From contig ADNK01000004.1 of assembly GCA_000320545.1 (NCBI GenBank), positions 37,844 through 101,843 of the forward strand: a stretch of 64,000 bases of DNA. The letters run 5' to 3'. Every line of letters starts with the position of its first letter. Position 1 is the stretch's first letter. Shown one piece after another: positions 36,227 to 48,901 of the stretch. The position numbers and the translations under genes are program-made. A model generated the notes under the pieces. It ran no database searches, was not told the origin of the DNA, and was given only the letters and a program-made list of their open reading frames with translations. The DNA is from Bigelowiella natans CCMP2755. Its lineage: Eukaryota; Cercozoa; Chlorarachniophyceae.

Positions 36227-36989
36227 GTATGTCCTTTCTGTTTCACTCATCATGATCGACTGGTGCAAAAATAGGGGCAGGGCCTGCAATGAGCAAAGTT
36301 ATTGCTGAAATAAAAGAAGGGGAGCTACAAGGGGAGATCGGGACAGGTTTTAGCTGCTTCTGCCACATTTTTCATTTCATGCGTCTCAATAGACCAGGAA
36401 GTGCCTTAATTTTGTCAACACCTGACCTTAACGATCAGTCGAAGAAATTGACACCAGTGGTCAGCGACTCATTATCAGGATCCTCTCGAATAGGTGATGA
36501 TTGATAAACTTTTTGGGAGTAGTAGTAAGATGCAGGATTCCTTCTCTAAGGCTGCTCTCAACAACACATGAATATGATTAAGTATATCGCGATGATGACG
36601 CACGCCTCGTTATCAGGCTAGTGACTAAAAGACTATCGGAAGTGAACCTTATGCATCCTCGCGGGGTGTGCGTAATGATGCGGCTGGGCAAACACACGGG
36701 GAGATTTGGTTTGATCGAAGGCTACAATCAGGTATCACCATTCCTCATTAGCGCACCATCTCATCTATTGCATATTATTCAGCCTATCTTACACCCGTCG
36801 TGTGTATATGTGCAAGGAGGACGGATTGTACTCCATTCGCTTTGCTTCGGGGGACATTGTTCGTGAGAGGGGGGTGGCTTTTCAACTTATTCCCCGAAAT
36901 CTCGTTGCACAGCTGCACTACCCCAAAACGCGCACGTTGCTCATTTGGAAGCGATTGACCGGTACCTGTGCATCAGTAAAGGTTAGTGG

Positions 36990-37026
<37 letters not shown>

Positions 37027-37527
37027 TATCTTGATGCTGGTCATCAGCAGTGAACATACTCGTGCTCCTCTTTCGTCGTCTTCAGGCAGCATGTTGGCGG
37101 AGAGCAGGGGAAGGACTTCGATTCTTAGACACTGAAATAGTAAAGCCTGCTCTCCGAGCGAAAGCTCTTTGCTTCGATACTATGACGGTTGGTGAACCAT
37201 ACTGCTTTTTCAATTCAAACAATTGAGGAGGGGGCTTTAACTGTGTCAGGATGTTTCCTCTAAATTTGGGATTTGGTGGAAGTATACGAGCGAGCGTCTA
37301 CGCATATCCGCCGACGCTTTTCGTAATAGGTACGGTCAGGAAATTATAATGGAAATCTACATGAGAAGTCGTCTAAATTCATTGTTGCATATTAATTTTC
37401 AAGAGTGGATTTACTTGCTGACAACATGGAGAGAGGGGCAGATAGAGCAGCTCCGGTGAGTAGTATCCGTTGTAAGCAGATCTAGTACTTTTGGTGTTGT
37501 TATACTGTGCTGAATGAGACGAATTAG

Positions 37528-37567
<40 letters not shown>

Positions 37568-37742
37568 CGTATATACATATACATATATATAACATACTTA
37601 CATATATCTCCAGGTGGTGAAAGAATTTTTCTTTTGGACTGCGATGCAATGGATTATGCAAGGTGGTGGCGCTCCAGCTCGCGATTTCCTGACATTAGAA
37701 ATGCAACATCAAAATTCAGCCTCCTCGCCTCTCTTATGCTGA
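35768..37742 (+). CDS. orphan protein with Tudor/KOW-like segment, nine exons (5-prime end uncertain)
   Basis: Exons 35768-35929, 36146-36179, 36281-36493, 36622-36731, 36817-36981, 37086-37187, 37250-37329, 37404-37455 and 37614-37742 give 349 codons in continuous phase, ending TGA. The first listed exon begins at an acceptor (AACTTGAAGTAG), so the true start is upstream, possibly the signal-anchor-like exon at 35484. The middle reads VCVMMRLGKHTGRFGLIEGY and EDGLYSIRFASGDIVRERG, a beta-barrel spacing like Tudor or KOW modules. The rest (WRRAGEGLRFLDTEIVKPAL, FGIWWKYTSERLRISADAF, FFFWTAMQWIMQGGGAPARD) is unrecognised. Introns hold (AT)n/(GA)n/G-run at 35968-36077, (ATC)n at 36190-36225, (GT)n at 36993-37022 and (TA)n at 37532-37565. 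Confidence 0.6.
35966..36077. repeat. compound (TA)n(GA)n(G)n microsatellite
   Basis: Within an intron of the Tudor/KOW-like orphan gene: alternating AT to about 36015, GA to about 36050, then a G run of about 18. Confidence 0.9.
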
Positions 37743-38810
37743 CAGGCAGACCTCCCATCGGTAAAAGATGGGTCGCGAATGCGCTCAGAAACTGGATCCT
37801 CTTCAGTATTATCCGAATGTAGGTGCAAGTTGCTTCTATCGTCATTTTATTTATAGCGATGGTAGATGGTAATGATATATGATACCAGGGCGCATTCTTC
37901 CATACCGGGGGTCCGTGAAGCAATGGGGGGCCTCGCAGCGGAAGTCCTTCGACCCCCGTGGGCTCTGGAGCGGCAAGCGTTGCCAAATATCCAGGGCCGA
38001 AATAATAGTAATGGCCAGAGAGATGCTGATCCTCGACGTGGTGGAGGGAGAAGATAGTACGTGTGTATATGTTCGTCATTAGTTAGAATTATACTCAAAA
38101 GTCACTGTATGTATCAATCTAGTAGAGCCGCATGCATATGCCAGCAACTCATATCATCTAGAAATATCATTGTGCAAGTGTGCCGTGTACATACATGAGC
38201 TGCTACATACTAGCGTGCTATGCTAACGCTACATATACGCAAGTAGCTTATAGTCGTAGCGTTGATGACGATCTAACTTGACAATGCATGCTTATGCTTA
38301 GCATGCAAGGCAGATCACAAGATTGAGCGCACCGTCGAATGGCTACACCCTCTGCATGCACATTCTAGCATTAGTAGTGTCAGCATGACCATTTCTAGAT
38401 CTATAGGCACACATCGGCTGGCAGCGACGCAGCACGCGCACGCACTGCTGTACGGACATTAGGGTTAGGACTGCGATGCACCTACTGCTAATTAATAGCA
38501 CGCTGCCTTTGTGATTACAGCACAGCGCATGCAGCTAAATGCATATGTTGGTGTAGCTTTGGTCGTAATGCAAGAGTGGCCAGTAAGGACTAGTATCACA
38601 AGTCCCCGCTAGCTCGCCCTTTTGTAAAATCTCCTTTTCAGGTACTAATAACATCTTTTACAATTTCTATTTTACCATTTTGTTTTTTCAGCTACCAACC
38701 CATACATAGCACTGAGATGATATATGTCGAGTGGTATCCCTCTAAGAGCTCATTTGTACACCGAAGCTGCAGCGGTACTTTAGGTTTCATGATAATGCCG
38801 CCAGTACCCA
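37743..38810. other. spacer, no supported gene
   Basis: ORFs at 37634-38082 on both strands look like read-through and shadows. Palindromic spacer at 38100-38560. Confidence 0.45.
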
Positions 38811-40995
38811 TCACGTGCGCCACATCGGCTCCGGCGGCTTGCTATCGTCCAAAATGCCGTTTGCATCCCCACGGGTTAACTCGTAGCGCTCCATGGGATG
38901 CTGGTGACGCTGCTGCTGCTGCTGCTGCTGCGGATGGTGGTGATATGGTTGATGACGCCCACCCGCTTTCTGTTGTTGTTGTTTCTTTCTTATCCGTGAT
39001 GAAGCCGATGAAACTTTGCTGCCTACTCTGCCCGCAGCGAATGGCCTGCCCCCAGTTGTTATCATCGCTGAAGATTGCGGCCTGCCGGAAAAGCTCCTCC
39101 CACCAATCGAGCTGATACCAGTGCCAAACTTGCGCTGCTGCTTTTGCCTCCGCAATGCTTTCCTTCTCTTCTTCTCCCCCCCTCCTCCTACTCGTCCCGC
39201 TCCCCCCCCCCACTGTGGCGGTTGATAATCGAGATCCAGTCCCTTCAGCTCCGGCACGTGCGTGCGGCAAAAGAAAAAGCACGTTGCAGATAAAGCGGAG
39301 ATAGCGAGTAGGATGAACCATGGCTCGAAGATGAACCAGCCTGCGAACCTCGACTCGACATAGAAGTGAAGAAAGGGGAATGGCCCGTGGGGAGGCAGCG
39401 CCCCCGCAGCGCTCAGAGGCATGCGCGAGAAGTAGTCGGGGAGGGCAAGGACGTGGTCAGGACCGATGTCCTCCGCCATAACATATTTGTAGAAGAGAGG
39501 GTCGATGAGAGACACAAGGGCTGCGGCCAGGAGAAATCCGAACGCGCATGTGGAGCACGTGAGGCTCCTAAATCGCTGTGAGCTTATCTCCGATGCCAGC
39601 ACCCACGGTATTGTAGAGAGGCCTAGCCCATGCGAGAAGATGTAAAGATGCATCAGTATAGAGGCAATCCATTTCGTCGTGATGGTCAGGTTAACTCGCT
39701 CTATTAAGCGAGCACCCCCCCCACCAGCGGTATGTTGCTGCTGCTGCGGCTGCTGTTGGAGAAACCACAACATCGCACTGGCTAGATCCGAGGAGAAGAA
39801 TGCGGTCAGAAGAGCGGACACAGACATCCCAGCAAAGGAGGCCATGAGCAGCGGTCGCCTCCCCGTTGAGTCAAGGAGAAGCGAGGACACATAGATGCCA
39901 CATGCAAGCACAGCCAGCGCCAGACCAGCCTCCAACGACGGATCATCAGGAAACAGCGTTTCCGGGCCTACGAGAGGAGGCGCGGGGCGCAGGAGCAAGG
40001 AGTACGGCAGCATAATCTGTGAGAGAATCACTAGCGCCATCATTCCGATCCCAGCCTTCCTTTCGGAGAGGGTCAGCCAACAGCATTTGCCTCCCCCTGA
40101 CTCTGGATCGCTGCTGCTAGCCCCGACGTTCCTCTGCACAAAGGTGCCGCCCCCCCCCACACTATTGCCGGCCATGACGGAGCTGGCAGGGTGGGGAGGG
40201 GTGTTTTGGCCAAGCTGATGCAGAGCTACCGAGTCAATAACATTACCAAGTCGCTGAAGCTCGTGCACCGCTGTCCACACATTTCCCGTCGCTTTCAGCC
40301 ATCGAGGGGACTCAGGTACGCATCCGAGAACGACGAGCAGGCTCCCCGCTGTGAGCATGACGGAGATCATGATCTGCACCCAATGGCACACCCATTGCTC
40401 GATGTGGATGAAGTGGCCGTCCGACAGCGGATTTGTTTTGTTGTGGCTCTTCATGATCTAAGAAGTAGTAGTAATTGTACAAGTGAATAGTAGGAAAGGG
40501 AATGTGCTTATATCCATGCATTTGATTGTTTGAGTGTGGGAGTGTATGCGCGCAACGTATATACGTGTGCGAGCGCCGCGTTGCTGATTGGATTGGTAAT
40601 ACCGTGGCAAAGTCCTGCAAGTTTTCGTTGGCAGCGAGCCCTCCCATCAGCCCCAAGACGATGAAGAAGGGGAAAAGAGACACAAAATGACCTCGAAGAG
40701 CACCGGGGGAGATTTCCGACAGATAGCACGGTGTTGCAACGCACAAGATGCCAATGCTCAATCCTATCACTGCCCTTGCCGCCACGAAGATGTAGACCTC
40801 CCTGTCATGAGGATTTTGTTCAGAAGAAGCTGTTAGCTGCGAATGTTTGGGAGTAGGTAGGTAGGAGCGTAGTAGAGTGGTAGTTCAAGTAGTAGCAATT
40901 TTCTCTCCCCAAAAATATGACGATATGATTTAGTTTTGTCTAATTTTATACACTACACACACAACACACACTCACACATACACACACACACACAC

Positions 40996-41036
<41 letters not shown>

Positions 41037-41946
41037 ATCAATAGGCAACAAACATGTATGCGAATATAAATGACTATATTGTACTAATATGTATACACTC
41101 TCTATACTAAATATGCCGTGCGTGAAGTCACGAGGTGAGGTAAAAAACTTCTCCGCCTCCTCTTCCTCTTTTGTGTTTGTTTGGATGTTTTTCGGCGTTG
41201 ATAACGCAGAAGATCGGAATGAAAACAGCTTACGTTGGGTTGGCGTTTGTGAGCTGGCCTATGAGGGACTGATAGTAACCCTCGTCACCCGATTGCCGAT
41301 GATGATGATTACGATGATGATGATGATGATTAAGATGGCCCTGCTGCTCGAGGTGGTTTTGGGAGCCGTAGAACCCCAACCCGACCATTAGCAGCCAGGA
41401 AAGGCATTGCAATGCTGTGCAAAGATAGATCACGCGCCTTCTTCCAAACCTATCGTTTATGCAACGGTGGTGGTTGTATTAGAATACGTAAAGAGTTGCT
41501 TCGTTTCCTCCCCATACCCACCCCCTTTTCTTCGTCTTCCTCTCCTTCTTCGTTCTCCACCACTTTCCTTCTCTGGCTCTACTTCCCGTGTGCCTGTAGC
41601 TTACCAGTCACAGGTTTTTGTGGCCAAAGCAGCCCCAAAGAGAGAGGCAGCAAGGAAACCTCCCTCGAAGAATAAGCCCTCTTGAGAGAATAAACAGCTG
41701 TAACTGTCCACTTCTTCGTTCGATCGCTGCGCTCTGTTGCCACCGCTACTGTCACTGTATTCATAGTCCGCAATCCATACTGTGATAGGGGGGGGGGGGG
41801 GGTGAGATGGGTGAGTGTTGATTTATGACTTGGTTTGTCACACTGCCAGCTGAAGGCAGCAACGACGCAGAGATAGACCAGCAGAAGCACGATGATGATC
41901 CAATTTTTACTACCATTAAATACTCATTCAAGCAACAACATATACA

Positions 41947-41981
<35 letters not shown>

Positions 41982-42583
41982 TCACAAGAGAAGACTGCTC
42001 TTGACTGAGGCCCCCACGCCATGGCAGATACAGCATCCTGTAAGGAGTAGCCACGTCCGTTAATTGATTTGGTTGAACGAACAAACATTCTTGATTACTA
42101 CTACTATTCCTTCTTCCTAGGACTGACCCTCGCGAAGGCAAAGCTCATGCCGATTAACACACTCGTGGCGGAGGCTAGCATGGCAGAGCTCAAACTTGGC
42201 CAAATGGCCTTCCTTCCACTCCTACTTGTCCGTGAGGCTCCTCCTCCTCCTCCTCCTCTTCCTGTGGCTCTACGCCGTGTCGTCAACCTGGAGTAGTCAC
42301 CACTAGTTGTTTCGTCGAGAATGTACCGCCTAGCAGCTAGTAGCGGATCCTCTTCGCTTGGTGCGTTGCGTCGGCGCTGCCTCTCTCCATTTGTCCTTAT
42401 CGTAGCCCTGAAACAATCAACAAGCAACGATTTCATCCTTTGTTGATTGATACGTATATCAACGAGGCAAGGCTCGATGAATGACTGGTCGCCCTGCTGT
42501 GTGGCATTATTCACCGTTTCGCACCAGGTAGGTCGAGAATGACCGGTCTCAATCGTCGTCATCATCATTATCGCCATCACCAT
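38811..42583 (-). CDS. major facilitator superfamily transporter, sugar-porter-like, six exons
   Basis: Exons 42128-42583, 41980-42037, 41605-41680, 41234-41449, 40603-40801 and 38811-40457 give about 883 aa in phase. Sugar-porter hallmarks: FEGGFLAASLFGAALATKTC then DWFGRRRVIYL (loop 2-3), ARAVIGLSIGILCVATPCYL then SEISPGALRG, PESPRWLKA, SSLLLDSTGRRPLLM, TIPWVLASEISSQRFRS, and VPELKGL after the last helix. It should move a sugar or similar small polar solute across a membrane; the substrate is unknown. Oddities: a long disordered N-terminus, a His-rich extracellular loop (HLNHHHHHRNHHHR), a Gln-rich insert, and a basic low-complexity cytosolic tail of about 130 residues. The start (42583) is the first ATG of an open frame; a shorter start at MKSLLVD is possible. 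Confidence 0.85.
40960..41036. repeat. compound (CA)n(GA)n microsatellite in MFS intron
   Basis: CA-rich tract from 40960 followed by (GA)n at 41000-41035, in the intron between exons 4 and 5 of the transporter gene. Confidence 0.9.
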
Positions 42584-42806
42584 ATAAGAATAACAATCAT
42601 TATGATATCATTTGTGGTGCTGCTGCTGCTCTTTGTCGAGGATGTTGGTCTGCCTCGAAGCTGCTGTCTCCGATTGGCTTCGGACCCATCACCACGCGCA
42701 CAAGCATTAAAACAAACGCTCGTCTGGAGGAAACAACAACGCGCGAAGCAGCGTACGACTATAATAATTACATGCTGCTAGTGCTGCGGCGCTAGCTGCT
42801 TAATTA

Positions 42807-43315
42807 TTACCCTTTGCTTTTGCCCCACTTCTTGGCGTCAAGGATGCTGCCGGTGCCACTCCCGCCACAGCTCAACACACCACCACTTGCGCTGCTACTC
42901 AGCATTCCTCTGTCCAGCGCCAGGTAACTGTCCCCGCCCTGAAGATAGAGCCAATGATGAGAATAATTGTGAAAACGGTGGTGAGAGAGAGAGGGACAGA
43001 GTGTCAGCCAGTAGTGATGAAGACTGACTGCACGGAGTGATAGATCATAATCATCATTATCATTATCAACAGCATATATTGCAGCTGCTAATTGTTAATT
43101 CTAGTATCAACGAATGACGCTAAAGGGGAGAGGGATGATGGTACATACGTCCATGCCTAGCTCTACTCCTAATCTGCGTGCGTTCTCCACCTAATCGATT
43201 GGTATAGAAGCAGGAAATAACATCGTCTCATGAAGTGATGAAGGAAGAGTACCAACTATAAGCCAAAACATAAATATAACGGGCAATAGCGCATCCATCA
43301 TTGTCGTCCACCATT

Positions 43316-43346
<31 letters not shown>

Positions 43347-44331
43347 GTAGCAGCAGCAGCGGCACCCAACCTGTAGGTAGGTCATGTTGCAAGAGAGGCT
43401 GCCCAAGTATCGCGCTAATGCCTTCCGCACCACGGACTTTTGCAGAATCTGACCAACACTTGGACGTTTCTTCGCGCTCACCTGCTCATCATTCAACCGA
43501 CGTATTATTCTATGAACATGATGATGATTATGATGATGATGATTATGATGATGATGATTATGATGATGATGATGATGACGATGAGCATGTCGTCGTTGTT
43601 ATCTATATTAACACCTGCAGCAGCTCATCCACCAATTCGCAAATTTCTTTGCTGTAACCCTGGGGAAGCGGGGTGTATTTTCGGGTCAAAATCTGCCGCT
43701 GGAGGACCTATCGTGGCAACAAGGATAACAATATACACAAATGCACTCAGACACACCATCTCTCATCAATGGTCGTTGCTGCCAAAGCAGAGCGAGGTGA
43801 GAAGAACTTGTTTTTTTTCTTCTTCTACTACTACTACTACTGGAGGTAATACTTGAATGCTTGTCTGTTCTCCGAAGGCTTGCCTTAGCGCTACCATTTC
43901 ATAGAGTATGCAGCCCAAAGACCAAACGTCCACTTTCTTTGTATACTTTTGCCTGCGTTGAAGCATACAGCAATATAATATTATTCACGCACCTCCCCTC
44001 TAAATCCTTTCAATCTTCGTGGTCATAGCCAGTATTAGCATCATCCCCATTAGCACTACCTGAGAAAGAGCTCGGGTGCGATGTAGTTCGGAGTGCCGCA
44101 GAAGGTTTTGGCGAAGTCATTTACATTTTCGAGTGCCTTTGAAATCCCAAGGTCACCTGATAATGAATGTGAGGTACATCTTCTTGTTGTTGAGATGCAA
44201 AGCATGTGCGAGCGTACATCCAACTAGATTTATTACCGACAACGACGACGGTGTCATTTATAAAAATGTTCTTCGGTTTAAGATCCCGGTGGATGATGTC
44301 CTGAAAGAAAGAAAATTGTGATGATTAAATA

Positions 44332-44367
<36 letters not shown>

Positions 44368-44386
44368 ACACATAATATATGTGTAT

Positions 44387-44435
<49 letters not shown>

Positions 44436-44452
44436 CATAGTTTAGTATAGAT

Positions 44453-44500
<48 letters not shown>

Positions 44501-45185
44501 GTTACCCCCCCCCCCCCCCCTCGCATGTTGAAGTTTTTCGATTACTGCGGTGCTCACCTTTCTATGCAAGAAGTAAACGCCAAAAAGGATCTGTGTGAAA
44601 ATCGTCAGCACAACCTCCTCGCTGATAATTAATAACCACAGAAAGTTAGTGTTGTACAAATTTAAAAAAAACATATTCCTATATAAGATAAAATCAAAGT
44701 TGGTTTTGTAATTCAAAAGTCTGTTATCGATGCCTTATAGGTTCCTTCCTCTCTCGCTGCTGCTCGATGTAGCTCCCAAGGTTACCGTCCTGAGAAGAAA
44801 GATCGTGATTTAGGAAGCATCTCAAGACATGTTCAACTTGGTGAAGAGAGAATAGCAGTTTATCACCTTGTAGAACTCCATAACAATGCAAAGATGGTCG
44901 TCAGCGTGAAATGAGTCGACGTAGGTAACGATATTCGGGTGGTGCAACTGGATAAAAGTAAAGTAATCCATATTAATTTCTTCAAAATAGAGCGCATTTT
45001 TGCAACAGTTTGACCTTGGAAAGCAGTTGGACTTCGTTATAGTAATATCGGGCCCTCTTTTGGCTCGCTCTTGACAAGTTCATCCGTTTCATTACAAAAA
45101 CTCGTCCATCGCGTTTCCTCCTCACGAGGTGTACGACACCGAAAGTTCCTCGATCGAGCTCCCCCGCGACACTGTACGATTCCAT
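42807..45185 (-). CDS. NEK-like serine/threonine protein kinase, eleven exons
   Basis: Exons 45015-45185, 44867-44947, 44734-44789, 44558-44621, 44237-44300, 44060-44156, 43853-43952, 43615-43707, 43371-43481, 43149-43190 and 42807-42938 give 336 aa, all phases matching. Kinase features in order: P-loop GELDRGTFGVVHLV (residue 8 on), VMKRM lysine, HHPNIVTYVDSF, HRDLKPKN catalytic loop, DLG instead of DFG, CGTPNYIAPE activation segment, DVWSLGCILYEM, and KKRPSV. The YTPLPQGYSKEICELVDELL stretch is typical of NIMA-related kinases. After the domain there is only a short Ser/Gly-rich tail ending KKWGKSKG and tandem stops TAATAA. The third intron starts with GC rather than GT. NEKs act in mitosis and cilia; the specific role is unknown. 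Confidence 0.88.
43300..44520. repeat. microsatellites in NEK introns
   Basis: (ATC)n at 43316-43347, (GAT)n with interruptions at 43519-43581, (AC)n at 44333-44367, (AT)n at 44393-44432, (GT)n at 44456-44498 and a C-run at 44504-44520. These account for spurious ORFs here. Confidence 0.85.
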
Positions 45186-46192
45186 CCTCGTTCAAAATGA
45201 AAGCCAAAATCTCCAACTAATCACTTCTATCCTCTTTGACTTCCAGCTCTGGAGCGTGTTATCGATGACTACGGTTCAGACCCGTCCATTGATTCGTACT
45301 AGAAGAAATACACATTCCATGAGATTAAAAGTAGAGGATTGAAACCTACATCACTCCATTTGAGCTAAATTGACCCTTTATTTTCTCATCTAGTATGGCA
45401 TTGTGGCCACGGACTCCAAGAATCGAGAGCTTCATCATGGAGTTTTCTTACTCTCCAAAATGAATGTCGTCTTGATGAATAGTGTGTTGAGGATAAATAA
45501 AGTTTCCATCATTCGGTGGGGCAAAATTTGGTCATCATAGGTCCTACACATTTCGAAATTCGTGTTGTTGTCAGTGTTTACGTGAGCGGCTCGTTGTAGG
45601 GGGTGGGTCCCATACGCCGAAATAATAATTCATCAGCATCGGCCTTTTTCAGTCCAGCTTCCAAAAAAGTGTTGCAAATGACATTGCATAAATTCAATAA
45701 TGCAAGATATTTTCATTCCTTCATGAAGAAAGCAAGTTGATTCTGACCTATTTCCCCTTCCAAGGGGGCACAATAAGCCGAATCGCTGTTGTCGATGCTC
45801 ATAGTTGATGTCGTAGGTTATAAGAATCAGGGTATTCACTGCTTTTTCTCTCTGATGACCACCTTCGAATATGACTGAGAAAGGATGGAAACCTTCTCCC
45901 GCCTTTTTATTAAGTCGGTGCGAATGCTCAGGTTTCCAATTCTAAATAATTGCCTAAAAGTGTCCGTGGTTCTTCGGAAAATCTCATTACATTATCCTGG
46001 CAGAAATCCATGGAAATTTCTTCAAGACATCTCAGCAAATATGGGAATGAATGCCGAAGTGTTGCGGGTTTTCCAGATCGGATTTATCTCACCCAGGCCT
46101 ATTTTGGTAAATATTCTAACGGCATTTTATCTAACAAATAATGGACTGAAATAGAAAGAATAGAATCGAGAATCAGGGCTGCACCAGAGTCA
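45186..46192. other. spacer between divergent genes; possible unplaced exons
   Basis: Two fragments read like coding exon ends on the plus strand: 45250-45301 (ALERVIDDYGSDPSIDSY then TAG, after ACTTCCAG) and about 46003-46141 (KYGNECRSVAGFPDRIYLTQ...). No start or joined model could be built, so no gene is called. Confidence 0.3.
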
Positions 46193-48843
46193 ATGAGCGA
46201 AGCAGCCATGAGCGAGCAGAAGAACGAGGAGAGTAAGAAGGACCTCACAGTTCGAGTTCTGTGCTACAATATCCTTGCGGGACCTTATTGCAGGGTGATA
46301 CAGAAAATGATATGCTTGTAGAAGCAGGAGGGCGTAAGGCTTGATGGTGCATTGATATATCAGGCGACCGAGTTCTTTAAATGCAAACCGGACCACTGCA
46401 ACAAGGATAAAAGATTTGCAAGGATTCTTAAGGTTGACATATGTATTTGTATTTTTCCATAGCGAATTCTGTAGGATAGTGTCGTAAAATGTAACCTACC
46501 GTTCTGTCGCAGATAGTGCAAGCTCATATGAAGCAAAAGGCTATCATTTGCCTTCAAGAGGTGACTTTCGGAGGAGAAACGTAAGCAGTCGAAATGTTGT
46601 TAAACATAAGCTTATTATATTATAGGTAACTGAGGAGTGGGCCGGTAAACTGCATAGCTTCTTCGCCAAGAACGACTACCACATGATAACTTCAAATTAC
46701 AATATAAGATCAAATTCAGGTAGGTTTCGTGGAAGAATAGTATCTCAGATGAAATATTCCAATAAAATATTGATGACAACACAATTAGGACATATGGGAG
46801 TGGCATTAGCCTTTCCTCAATCTTACAGTTTGGAACAAACAAAGTAGTGACATCACCTAACCTTTGCCAGTGTCGGCTTATTATGAACATTGATTGTGAT
46901 TATCAAGATTGCTTCGGCCGAGTCGTGTTCAAGTGAACTACAAGAAGCTCATTGATGCAAAATCATCCGCATCGTCGTCGCAGAAAACTCAAGCTGCTCT
47001 TTATTTTGCCGGGGCTCTTGGAGCTGTCGGTGCGACGTCCCTCATCACAAGTCATTTTGTTTCTCAAGCTGCCGTTGCAGGTGATAAGAAGCGCAGCACA
47101 TATATAAGTACCCTAGGGAGTATTGCGGGAGTTATGCTCGCTGGATTCACGTGGGTGTTAGCATCAAGGACGATTTCAAATAAAACTGCCTGGCCGGAAC
47201 CTACATTTGTAATAACCAGCTACTAATGCAACAGCTAATCCCTGCCTCTTTTTCTTTCCAGAAAAAGAATTTAAACATGTTTTGTCAGAAGATAAATACA
47301 CAACTTACTTGTACATGTGAACCAGGAGGAAAGACTGAGAAAGGTTAACAACGTAATGCTTCTCGTCAAACTCAAAGATCCCGTCGCGAGGAAATCATTC
47401 TGGTGGGGACTAGATGAAGAAGCAAAATGTTCCTATAACACCAAATATTTTCGGTTTCCGATAAGGAGACTAAATGGTGATGATAGTTTTTGAACTGCGG
47501 AAGATTGGAACTCCCATCTTCTCATTAAGAATATTTAATCCACAATTTCGAATCGTCGTCGTTGCAATGCTTACTGTTCTATGTAATATCATAGTCCTCT
47601 TCCTCATCGTTCTATTCCTGCTACCCCCCCCCCCCTCATATCTCTTGTCTCCTTTGGTCCATGTAACAAAGGGTATCCACTTATCACATGCCGTGCCAGT
47701 TTTGGGACGAACAAGCGATGGTGGCCTATGCGTCTCTCTGCAAGAAACAAATCTTCCGGCTGGCCAAGAATGACCCGTAGGATGATCACGATCTCAACGA
47801 ATGATGATGCAAACAAATGAATGATCCGTTGCACTATAGCTTAATGACCCCTGTGTTAAAAGTACAATAGAGAACTAATACGTTTGGTGGATGGTCCCTG
47901 TTCTTTCCTCCTCTTCCCCCTCCCCTCTATTTTCTATTTTCGGTCAAAGCTGATTAACGACCCCCCCCCCCTCCCTTTCGCTTTCGCCCACTCTTGCTTA
48001 TATTAGGGTGATATTTGCTGGAGATTTCAACTCCAGGCCGGAGTCACCCTCCTACCATGCGCTCACACAAAGAGATCCTCCAGAAGGGTATTAAATTGGT
48101 AGGGGGAGGATGATGCTGATAGCGGTTTTGACAACATTTTATGATAGATAAATGGTGGAAAACGTTGTGAATATGATGTTGTAGTCGAACATGCTCTCTG
48201 TAGCTGTGTTTTGAGTTGTTTTTGAGGGGTGGAGAGCGGAGCGATAATCATTTTCTGTGAGTTATGATATATGAAGAACGGGAGCGAAGAGGGTTAGGGG
48301 CATTTCTCGATGATGCCTTACTTTCTTGACAGAGCGTATAAAAACGATTACTTCATTGCCTGTAGGTATGGTGATTTGATGATAAGTGGCAAAGCACTGC
48401 TTCCGCTAAGATCGAAACCGTTTTATAGGTGAAGTTGGAGATCAAAGAAAGAGAGAGGGGGGCAACATATTAGCGATAATGATACTGTGGCCGATGATAA
48501 GCATATCCTCGCATCATCCTTTTCGCACGCAGCATTGATGAGATCGACTAATCTGAACTATCTTCTCTCTCTTCCCTCTCTTCTCCTCTTGCTTGTTCCT
48601 TGTTGTTCAGTGCCTACCAAAGCAAGAATGGGCAAGAGCCTGATTTCACCAACTACGCTGTCCGCACGTTTAAAGACAAGCTCATACAGTTCATGGGATG
48701 TATCGACTATATCTTCATTTCCGACCATTGGAAGGTGGCTTCTGTGCTCGAGACCCCGGATATGTAAGTAGCAGCAGCGGCTATTGTTGAAAAAAATGGA
48801 ACAAGATGTAGTGTAGGAAGATGTAATGATGGCTCATCGCTTT

Positions 48844-48901
<58 letters not shown>

